The position numbers and the translations under genes were made by a program. This document shows, piece by piece, positions 56,419 through 64,000 of a stretch of DNA of 64,000 nucleotides. The notes beneath the pieces are model-generated. The model ran no database searches. It worked only from the letters and a program-made list of their open reading frames with translations, and was not told the DNA's origin. Every line of letters begins with the position of its first letter. Position 1 is the stretch's first letter. Origin of the DNA: Castellaniella defragrans (GTDB lineage Bacteria > Pseudomonadota > Gammaproteobacteria > Burkholderiales > Burkholderiaceae_B); the NCBI RefSeq assembly GCF_014203015.1, contig NZ_JACHIB010000012.1, positions 1 through 64,000 of the forward strand. The letters are read 5' to 3'.

Positions 56419-56456
56419 CGGGCACCGGGCAGCCCCTGCGGACTGCCCGGTGCCCG
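56419..56456 (+). terminator. Strong intercistronic hairpin after the thiolase gene
   Basis: A 14-bp perfect stem (56419-56432 with 56443-56456; arm CGGGCACCGGGCAG) with a 10-base loop, no T-run. It may be a partial terminator or an mRNA-stabilising or processing element that sets the ratio of thiolase to MCC transcript. Confidence 0.6.
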
Positions 56457-56466
56457 ACGAATCGGA

Positions 56467-56482
56467 GCGCCTTGCAAGGCGC
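56467..56482. repeat. Perfect 16-bp palindrome between thiolase and MCC beta
   Basis: GCGCCTTGCAAGGCGC is fully self-complementary and lies 11 bases past the hairpin. A further short palindrome AGTTTGAAACT is at 56502-56512. They could be regulator sites or a secondary promoter region for the MCC genes. Confidence 0.6.
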
Positions 56483-56577
56483 GACGTGGGGAGATGCCAC
56501 AAGTTTGAAACTGGCCCCCACAGTCTGATGAATCCGTGCAGCATGCAGGCCATTTTTCTTTACTTCCAGGAACCGAC

Positions 56578-58179
56578 ATGCCGGTCATCGAGTCCCGCAT
56601 CAACCCACGATCCCAGGAATTCCAGGACAACGCCCGCGTCATGCGGACGCTGGTCGACGATCTGCGCGAGCGCATCGCCCGCACGGCGCAGGGCGGCGGC
56701 GAAACGGCCCGCGCCCGGCACCTGGCGCGCGGCAAGCTGCTGCCGCGCGAGCGGGTCGAGCGCCTGCTCGATCCCGGCACCCCCTTTCTCGAACTGTCGC
56801 CGCTGGCGGCGCTCGACGTCTACGACAACGCCTCGCCCGGCGCGGGCCTGATCACCGGCATCGGCCGGGTGGGCGGCACCGAATGCGTGATCGTCTGCAA
56901 CGACGCCACGGTCAAGGGCGGCACCTACTACCCGCTCACGGTGAAAAAACACCTGCGCGCCCAGGAAATCGCCCAGCAGAACCACCTGCCCTGCATCTAC
57001 CTGGTCGATTCGGGCGGCGCCAACCTGCCCAACCAGGACGAGGTCTTTCCCGACCGCGACCACTTCGGCCGCATCTTCTACAACCAGGCCGTCATGTCGT
57101 CCATGGGCATCGCCCAGCTGGCCGTGGTGATGGGCTCCTGCACCGCCGGGGGCGCCTACGTGCCCGCCATGAGCGACGAATCCATCATCGTGCGCAACCA
57201 GGGCACGATCTTCCTGGGCGGCCCGCCCCTGGTCAAGGCCGCCACCGGCGAGGAAGTCTCGGCCGAGGACCTGGGCGGCGGCGACGTGCACACCCGCCTG
57301 TCGGGCGTGGCCGACCACCTGGCCGAGAACGACACCCACGCGCTGCGCCTGGCGCGCGACGCGGTGGCGCGGCTCAACCGCCCGGCCCCACCCGCGCCCG
57401 GCCCCTGGGCCGAGCCCCTGTACGACCCGGCCGAGCTGGACGGCATCATCCCCCAGGACACGCGCAAGCCCTACGACGTGCGCGAGGTCATCGCGCGCAT
57501 CGTGGACGGCTCCGACTTCGAGGAATTCAAGGCGCGCTTCGGCACCACCCTGGTCACGGGCTTCGCGCGCATCTACGGCATGCCGGTGGGCATCATCGCC
57601 AACAACGGCATCCTGTTCTCCGAGGCCGCGCAGAAGGGCACGCACTTCATCGAACTGTGCTGCCAGCGCAATATCCCCCTGGTCTTCCTGCAGAACATCA
57701 GCGGCTTCATGGTGGGCCGCAAATACGAGAACGAAGGCATCGCCCGCCACGGCGCGAAGATGGTCACGGCCGTGTCCACCGCCTCGGTGCCGAAATTCAC
57801 GGTGCTGATCGGCGGCTCCTTCGGCGCCGGCAACTACGGCATGTGCGGCCGCGCCTTCGGCCCGCGCCTGCTGTTCCTGTGGCCCAACGCGCGCATCTCG
57901 GTCATGGGCGGCGAGCAGGCCGCCAGCGTCCTGGCCACCGTGCGGCGCGACAGCATCGAACGCAAGGGCGGCGCCTGGTCCGCCGACGAGGAAGACGCCT
58001 TCAAGGCGCCCATCCGCGCCCAGTACGAGCGCGAGGGCCATCCCTACTATTCCACCGCGCGGCTATGGGACGACGGCATCATCGCGCCGTCCGACACGCG
58101 GCGGGTGCTGGGCCTGGGCCTGGCCGCCGCCCGTCACGCCCCGGCCGAAGCCACCCGCTTCGGCGTGTTCAGAATGTAA
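56578..58179 (+). CDS. liuB: Methylcrotonyl-CoA carboxylase beta subunit
   Basis: This 533-residue carboxyltransferase subunit moves carboxyl from biotin to 3-methylcrotonyl-CoA. It has two crotonase-like halves with [47 protein letters not shown] and the C-terminal [38 protein letters not shown]. These are hallmarks of MCC beta rather than propionyl-CoA carboxylase. The ATG at 56578 follows CCAGGAA. The longer frame from 56536 is not conserved. The MCC alpha gene starts ten bases after its stop. Confidence 0.95.
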   Translation: MPVIESRINPRSQEFQDNARVMRTLVDDLRERIARTAQGGGETARARHLARGKLLPRERVERLLDPGTPFLELSPLAALDVYDNASPGAGLITGIGRVGGTECVIVCNDATVKGGTYYPLTVKKHLRAQEIAQQNHLPCIYLVDSGGANLPNQDEVFPDRDHFGRIFYNQAVMSSMGIAQLAVVMGSCTAGGAYVPAMSDESIIVRNQGTIFLGGPPLVKAATGEEVSAEDLGGGDVHTRLSGVADHLAENDTHALRLARDAVARLNRPAPPAPGPWAEPLYDPAELDGIIPQDTRKPYDVREVIARIVDGSDFEEFKARFGTTLVTGFARIYGMPVGIIANNGILFSEAAQKGTHFIELCCQRNIPLVFLQNISGFMVGRKYENEGIARHGAKMVTAVSTASVPKFTVLIGGSFGAGNYGMCGRAFGPRLLFLWPNARISVMGGEQAASVLATVRRDSIERKGGAWSADEEDAFKAPIRAQYEREGHPYYSTARLWDDGIIAPSDTRRVLGLGLAAARHAPAEATRFGVFRM

Positions 58180-58189
58180 GGAAACCGCC

Positions 58190-60208
58190 GTGTTCGACAC
58201 CCTCCTCATCGCCAACCGCGGCGAGATCGCCTGCCGCATCGCCGCCACCGCCCGCCGCATGGGCATCCGCACCGTCGCCGTCTATTCCGACGCCGACGCC
58301 GACGCGCGCCACGTCCACGCCTGCGACCGCGCCGTGCGCATCGGCGGCCCGGAGCCCGCCGCCAGCTACCTGCGCGCCGACGCCATCCTGGACGCCGCCC
58401 GCCGCACCGGCGCCCAGGCCGTCCACCCGGGCTACGGCTTCCTGTCGGAAAACGCCGAATTCGCCCGCGCCTGCGCCGGGGCCGGCCTGGTCTTCGTCGG
58501 CCCGCCGGTGGACGCGATCGCCGCCATGGGCAGCAAGTCCGCCGCCAAGACCCTGATGTCCGGCGCCGACGTGCCCCTGGTGCCCGGCTACCACGGCGAG
58601 CGCCAGGAAGCCGGTTTCCTCCAGGAGCAGGCCCGCGCCATCGGCTACCCCGTGCTCATCAAGGCCAGCGCGGGCGGCGGCGGCAAGGGCATGCGCATCG
58701 TCCACGCCGACGCCGAATTCCAGGCGGCCCTCGCCTCCTGCCAGCGCGAGGCGGCCAGCAGCTTCGGCAACGCCCAGGTCCTGATCGAGCGCTACCTGAC
58801 CAAGCCGCGCCACATCGAGATCCAGGTCTTCGCCGACACGCACGGCCAGTGCGTGCACCTGTTCGAGCGCGACTGCTCGGTGCAGCGGCGCCACCAGAAG
58901 GTCATCGAGGAAGCCCCCGCGCCCGGCATGACGCCCGAGCGGCGCGAGGCCATGGGCCGCGCGGCCGTGGCCGCCGCCCAGGCCGTCGGCTACGTCGGCG
59001 CCGGCACGGTGGAATTCATCGCCGAGCCCGACGGGCGCTTCTACTTCATGGAAATGAACACCCGGCTGCAGGTCGAGCACCCGGTCACCGAGGCCATCAC
59101 CGGCCAGGACCTGGTGGAATGGCAGCTGCGCGTGGCCGCCGGCCAGCCGCTGCCGCTGCGCCAGGACCAGCTGCGCATCCAGGGCCACGCCATCGAGGCG
59201 CGCATCTACGCCGAGAATCCGGACAAGGACTTCCTGCCCAGCATCGGCCGCCTGGACGCCCTGCAATGGCCGCCGCACGTGGTCTTCCAGACCGGCCCCG
59301 TGCGCGTGGACGGCGGCGTGCGGGAAGGCGACACGATCTCGCCGCACTACGACCCGATGATCGCCAAGTTGATCGTCCACGGCCAGGACCGCGAGCAGGC
59401 CCGCCAGCGGATGCTGCGCGCGCTGGGCGCGGTGCGCGCCACCGGCGTGCAGACCAACATCGCCTTCCTGGGCCGCCTGATGGACGACCCGGCCTTCGCC
59501 GCCGCCGACCTGGACACCGGGCTGATCGAACGCGAGCACGAGCGCCTGTTCCCCGCGCCGCGGGACTGCGAGGACGGCGCGCTGGCCCTGGCCGCCGCCG
59601 CGCTGCTGCACCACGACGGCCTCGCCCGCCCCGGCGCTCTGGCGGCGGACGCCGGCCCCTGGAGCCAGGCCGACGGCTGGCGCGTGGGCGGACGCTACGA
59701 GCGCATCCTGGTCCTGAAGGACGCGCGCGGCGAACGCGCCGTGCACCTGCGCCGCGACGGCCGGGACTGGACCCTGGCGGTGGACGACCGCCCCGCCCAG
59801 GACTTCCACTGGCAGGCCGAGGGCCGCCACCCGGCCCGCGTCCGCGTCCGCCTGGGCGAGGCCGAGGCGCGCGGCGACGTCCACCGCGACGGCGCGCGCC
59901 TGGACGTCTTCGCCGAGGGCCGGCGCCAGACGCTGGAATGGCGCGACCCGCTCGCCCTGGCGGCCGCGTCCGCCGACGACGCGGCCGGCGGCCTGAGCGC
60001 CCCCATGCCGGGCAAGATCCTGTCGGTCGCGGTCGCGGCGGGCGACGTGGTGACGCGCGGCACGCCGCTGATCGTCATGGAGGCCATGAAGATGGAGCAC
60101 ACCATCGAAGCGCCGCACGACGGCACGGTGCGGGAGGTCTTCTACGCCGTCGGCGACCAGGTGACCGAAGGCGCGACCCTGATCGACCTGGAGGCCGGGG
60201 CGGATTGA
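58190..60208 (+). CDS. liuD: Methylcrotonyl-CoA carboxylase alpha subunit (biotin carboxylase, GTG start)
   Basis: This 672-residue subunit combines ATP-grasp biotin carboxylase (about 1-450: LIANRGEIACRIAATARRMG, KASAGGGGKGMRIV and EMNTRLQVEHPVTEAITG) with a BT linker domain and a C-terminal biotinyl domain. The biotin-lysine motif EAMKMEH is near residue 630. The GTG start has an AAGGAAA site and begins the conserved FDTLLIANRGE. No enoyl-CoA hydratase gene (liuC) intervenes between beta and alpha, as it does in some relatives, and HMG-CoA lyase is also not in the window. Confidence 0.95.
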   Translation: MFDTLLIANRGEIACRIAATARRMGIRTVAVYSDADADARHVHACDRAVRIGGPEPAASYLRADAILDAARRTGAQAVHPGYGFLSENAEFARACAGAGLVFVGPPVDAIAAMGSKSAAKTLMSGADVPLVPGYHGERQEAGFLQEQARAIGYPVLIKASAGGGGKGMRIVHADAEFQAALASCQREAASSFGNAQVLIERYLTKPRHIEIQVFADTHGQCVHLFERDCSVQRRHQKVIEEAPAPGMTPERREAMGRAAVAAAQAVGYVGAGTVEFIAEPDGRFYFMEMNTRLQVEHPVTEAITGQDLVEWQLRVAAGQPLPLRQDQLRIQGHAIEARIYAENPDKDFLPSIGRLDALQWPPHVVFQTGPVRVDGGVREGDTISPHYDPMIAKLIVHGQDREQARQRMLRALGAVRATGVQTNIAFLGRLMDDPAFAAADLDTGLIEREHERLFPAPRDCEDGALALAAAALLHHDGLARPGALAADAGPWSQADGWRVGGRYERILVLKDARGERAVHLRRDGRDWTLAVDDRPAQDFHWQAEGRHPARVRVRLGEAEARGDVHRDGARLDVFAEGRRQTLEWRDPLALAAASADDAAGGLSAPMPGKILSVAVAAGDVVTRGTPLIVMEAMKMEHTIEAPHDGTVREVFYAVGDQVTEGATLIDLEAGAD

Positions 60209-60219
60209 GCCCCCGCGGA

Positions 60220-60240
60220 CGCCGGGTTCCGGACCCGGCG
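60220..60240. terminator. Hairpin between convergent MCC alpha and GH31 genes
   Basis: An 8-bp stem CGCCGGGT/ACCCGGCG with a 5-base loop in the 40-base gap between the two stops. It could end transcription in either direction, though no T-run is present. Confidence 0.55.
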
Positions 60241-60248
60241 CCGGAGGG

Positions 60249-62405
60249 CTAGAAAGTCAGCACATCGCTGACAGGATCGTCGTGGGCGGCGAGCTTCCCG
60301 GGCCGGGGGGATGACACGGGAATGCGTGCCCCCTGGCGCGCGAAGATCGGCAGGCGCTCCAGGGGCGCCTCGACCTCGTGGCACCGCCCCGACTCAAACG
60401 CCTCTCCGGTATCCAGGGCGAACCAGCGGCCGCCTTCGGGCAGCACCGGCAGATAGACGCGCCGCCGCACCAGTCCTTCCTCGACGACCGGGGCGATCAA
60501 CAGCCAGTCGCCGAGCATGAAGTCGTCGGAATCCTCGAAGCACCGGTCGTCGCCGGGAAAGTTGAAGAAGGTCGGCCGGATGATCGGCACGTCGTCCCGG
60601 CACGCCTGCTCGACGCACTGCCAAAGATAAGGCATCAGGCGATAGCGCAGATTGATGGCGTCGCGCACGGCATCCTCGACCTCGGGGTGCATCCAGGGCA
60701 GGTTGGTGACGCCGTTCGTCTTCCAGGAATTCATCACCATCCGCGGATTGAGGCTGCAGGCCTGCACCCATCGCAGCAACAGTTCCGGGTCCGGCACGGG
60801 ACCGCAGAACCCGCCCACGTCATGGCCGATGTTGAACATGCCCGACAGGCTCATTTGCAGGCCCGTCCGGATGTTCCACTTCAAGGTCTTCCAGCTGGTG
60901 GAATTGTCGCCCGACCACGTCTGGGCATAGCGCTGCAAGCCCGGAGGGCCCGCCCGCGTCACGGTATAGACGGGCTGATCGTCGCCCTGGGCGCGCGCAT
61001 GGTCCCGCTGGGCCTCGAACGTCGCCCGCGTCATCAGCAGGCTGTGCAAGGGACGGCTGCGGTGCATCGGGATCGGCCGCCCCCACCCCGCCGAATAGGC
61101 ATCCTCGGCCTGGATGGCGTATTCGTTGTTGTCGTTCCAGCCGACGTCGATCCCCTGGTCGAGGATCTGTTCCTTCAACTGCCGCTGCCACCAGGCCACG
61201 GCCTGTGCGCGCGTGAAGTCCAGATGCGAACCCTGTCCATCCCAGAAGGGCTCCAGAACCGGTTCGCCGCTGCCCCGATGCAGAATGAACGCGCCTTCCT
61301 GCGCCAGGGACTCGTAGGCGGGGTGATCGTCCAGCAGGCACGGCTTCAGGTTGGCCACGAGACGCATCCCCGCGGCGTGGAATTTGGCGTTGATCGCCCG
61401 CGGGTCCGGGAACTTGCTGCGATTCCAGGTGAATACGTACCGCCGCTGGCCGCGGCTCGAATAGCCGGACCCGTAATGAAAGGCTGAAATCGGGATCCGG
61501 TGCTCGGCGCACTGATCGATGAAGGCGTCCAGGCGCTGCTGCGCATCGGGCGCATCGGGCAGGCCCATGGCCGTCTGCGCATAGCCCAGCGACCAGCGCG
61601 GCGGCAGGTGCGTGCCGCCGATCAGGCGGACGAACTGCGCCACGACCTCGGCGGGCGTATCGCCCACCATGATGGTGTAATCGAGATCGCCGTCGTCGAT
61701 CTCGACCGTGCGGAAAAAACCGTGATAGTTGTCGTGCTCGCAACCCAGATCGAACGTGCAGGCCGCAAGCGTATCGTAATAGACCCCCGTCCAGAGTCCA
61801 TCGGGCGTGCGCGTCAGGACGAACGGCCAGTGCTTGTACAAGGGGTCGCCGCTCTGGGCGTCGTAGCCCAGCGAATCCTGGCCCATGCAGCGCAGCCGCC
61901 GGCCGTGCAGGTTGAGCGGCCCCGTCTTGTCCCCCAGACCGAAATACCGGTCCTCGGGGTGCCGCGCCACGCAGTGGCGCAACAACCCGGTGCGGGTCTC
62001 CGTCAGGTACGCGCTCGTTGCCCGGTCCGACTGGTACAGGCGGCCGGTCCGCGGATCCACCCACTCCAGCCCGATGGGCCGATGCGCCGCTCCCTGCAGG
62101 CGGACGGCAAGGCGCCCCGCGGACAGCTGCAGCGGCGCCTGCTCATGGCAGGCGAGTGCCGGCCTCTCGAACCCGTCCAGGCTGTCGCGTTCGCGTCCGT
62201 CCCAGGGCACATCCCGCCCCGGCACGGGGCTGATCGCCCACGTGCGCGGTTCCCGGAAGCCCTGCGCGGGCCGCCAGCTGAAACGCGCCATGGTGGGCGA
62301 GAGGAACACCAGCCGCAGCTCTCCTCCGTCATCCAATATCGCCCGGGCGTCGGCATCCGCCGCGCCCGGGCTCATCTGCCAGCCTGCTGTCTTCAGTGGG
62401 GTCAT
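60249..62405 (-). CDS. Glycoside hydrolase family 31 alpha-glycosidase
   Basis: This 718-residue enzyme belongs to GH31 (alpha-glucosidase/alpha-xylosidase and relatives). The nucleophile region reads GIDVGWNDNNE, with the Asp near residue 423. The acid/base Asp is in TWSGDNSTSWKTLKWNI near 498. LPPRWSLGYAQTAMG and the FNIGHDVGGFCG motif are also typical. There is no signal peptide, so it acts in the cytoplasm on an imported alpha-glycoside. It lies seven bases downstream of a MalK-type ATPase gene. The sequence here looks less GC-rich than the rest of the window, hinting at acquisition by transfer. The exact sugar is unknown. Confidence 0.88.
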   Translation of the reverse strand: MTPLKTAGWQMSPGAADADARAILDDGGELRLVFLSPTMARFSWRPAQGFREPRTWAISPVPGRDVPWDGRERDSLDGFERPALACHEQAPLQLSAGRLAVRLQGAAHRPIGLEWVDPRTGRLYQSDRATSAYLTETRTGLLRHCVARHPEDRYFGLGDKTGPLNLHGRRLRCMGQDSLGYDAQSGDPLYKHWPFVLTRTPDGLWTGVYYDTLAACTFDLGCEHDNYHGFFRTVEIDDGDLDYTIMVGDTPAEVVAQFVRLIGGTHLPPRWSLGYAQTAMGLPDAPDAQQRLDAFIDQCAEHRIPISAFHYGSGYSSRGQRRYVFTWNRSKFPDPRAINAKFHAAGMRLVANLKPCLLDDHPAYESLAQEGAFILHRGSGEPVLEPFWDGQGSHLDFTRAQAVAWWQRQLKEQILDQGIDVGWNDNNEYAIQAEDAYSAGWGRPIPMHRSRPLHSLLMTRATFEAQRDHARAQGDDQPVYTVTRAGPPGLQRYAQTWSGDNSTSWKTLKWNIRTGLQMSLSGMFNIGHDVGGFCGPVPDPELLLRWVQACSLNPRMVMNSWKTNGVTNLPWMHPEVEDAVRDAINLRYRLMPYLWQCVEQACRDDVPIIRPTFFNFPGDDRCFEDSDDFMLGDWLLIAPVVEEGLVRRRVYLPVLPEGGRWFALDTGEAFESGRCHEVEAPLERLPIFARQGARIPVSSPRPGKLAAHDDPVSDVLTF

Positions 62406-62411
62406 AGGGTT

Positions 62412-63458
<1,047 letters not shown>

Positions 63459-63488
63459 GCGCAGGTTCCTGAAAAAAAGCCGGACGGA

Positions 63489-63833
63489 TCACTTGACGCC
63501 GGCGCTTGCGATGCCGGCCGCGATGTAGCGCTGCAGGAAGGCGAACGCCGCCGTCACGGGGACGAGCGTGATGACGGTCATGGCCAGCAGATAATGCCAC
63601 TGCGTATTGAGCTCTCCCTGGAAGGAGTTGAGCGCCAATTGCAGCGTGAATACGTCGCTCTTCGACAGCACGATCAAGGGCAGAAGAAAGTCGTTCCAGC
63701 GCCACATCACGGAGAAGATGGCCAGCACGGCCAGCGCCGGCGCCGAAAGAGGCAGCATGATGCGCCAGTAGATGCGCCATTCGCTGGCATGGTCCATGCG
63801 CGCGGCCTCGAATGGAGCCGCCTGGAATCCGCC
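63489..63833 (-). pseudogene. MalG-type sugar permease, 5'-truncated
   Basis: Only the C-terminal about 114 residues of a roughly 280-residue MalG-type permease remain. The EAA loop is visible (GFQAAPFEAARMDHASEWRI, then WRIMLPLSAPALAVLAIF), followed by two membrane segments and the typical ending QRYIAAGIASAGVK. In frame, a TAG (63834-63836) stands immediately before the preserved segment, so the N-terminal about 165 residues are missing rather than mutated. The break lies 113 bases from the start of smg. A short product from Met at 63797 would lack most membrane helices and is unlikely to work. Confidence 0.85.
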
Positions 63834-63948
63834 CTAAGGTACGACGATAGGCAAGACGCGCGTCATTCCATGGCATAGTGAATTCCCGCTGGCCCCCATC
63901 CGCCCCAAGCCAAGTACACTATCAGGGAATATCGCCTCGCCATCCGCC

Positions 63949-64000
63949 ATGTACGACATCCTGGTTTATCTCTTCGAGAACTACTACACGCCGCAGGCCT
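63949..64000 (+). CDS. smg: Smg/DUF494 family protein (partial, runs off right edge)
   Basis: The visible 17 residues (MYDILVYLFENYYTPQA) match the start of Smg (DUF494), a small protein usually encoded between dprA and topA. Its function is unknown. TACACT at 63916-63921 is a possible -10. The usual upstream neighbour dprA is not present; instead a truncated sugar-permease gene ends there, suggesting a rearrangement breakpoint. Confidence 0.8.
   Translation, partial: MYDILVYLFENYYTPQA

Noticed and set aside
56490-56530. Possible insertion-sequence end around AGTTTGAAACT and the following C-run
   Set aside because: There is no partner inverted repeat, target duplication or transposase sequence nearby. 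It is reported only as a palindrome.

Overview
The window looks like a chromosomal segment of a GC-rich betaproteobacterium, most likely a Burkholderiales member near Alcaligenaceae (Bordetella/Achromobacter-like). This is inferred from the very high GC, and from gene sets typical of that group: a liuR-ivd-aceK-thiolase-MCC cluster, leuA of the long type, TAXI-type TRAP transport, DUF1840, DUF2868/DUF3482 and smg. Nearly all of it is densely coding. No tRNA, rRNA or CRISPR array was seen.

Layout. 1-860: mobile-element debris (end of an IS21-like element, then integrase, DUF1016 and IS3 transposase scraps fused in one reading frame). 848-4894: thpR, a CPA-type cation/proton antiporter and a ClC channel on the minus strand. 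4985-14271: a minus-strand operon for an oligopeptide-type ABC importer, a D-serine-dehydratase-like deaminase, an RpiR regulator and a D-aminoacylase, with ridA divergent at 14384. Together these look like uptake and breakdown of D-amino-acid-containing peptides or N-acyl-D-amino acids, with RidA clearing imine intermediates. Two palindromes in the divergent promoter are good candidate RpiR operators. 14955-18585: TAXI-TRAP transporter with DUF1850. 18549-24637: an exported CobN-like chelatase with ExbB-like and DUF2149 partners, divergent from bfd and bfr, with Fur boxes. This resembles a haem/iron handling locus rather than cobalamin synthesis.

24698-36335: housekeeping and unknown genes (prfC, LysE-type exporter, rhlE, lemA, TPM protein, DUF3482 GTPase with DUF2868 partner, rpoN, a small membrane protein). 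36521-38864: a TonB-dependent receptor under overlapping Fur boxes, probably part of the same iron programme as the CobN locus. 39114-41032: a putative leucine-rich leader peptide and leuA. 41268-46114: two small conserved genes and an exported RHS protein ending in a Tle1-like (DUF2235) lipase domain. 46172-49209: argS, a SPOR protein and dsbA. 49245-51543: cystathionine beta-lyase and an MBL hydrolase.

51610-60208: the leucine/isovalerate catabolic operon (LiuR operator, liuR, ivd, aceK, thiolase, MCC beta and alpha). 60249-63833: the remains of a sugar locus on the minus strand (GH31 glycosidase, MalK-type ATPase, 5'-truncated MalG permease). It ends abruptly just before the start of smg at 63949, which runs off the window.
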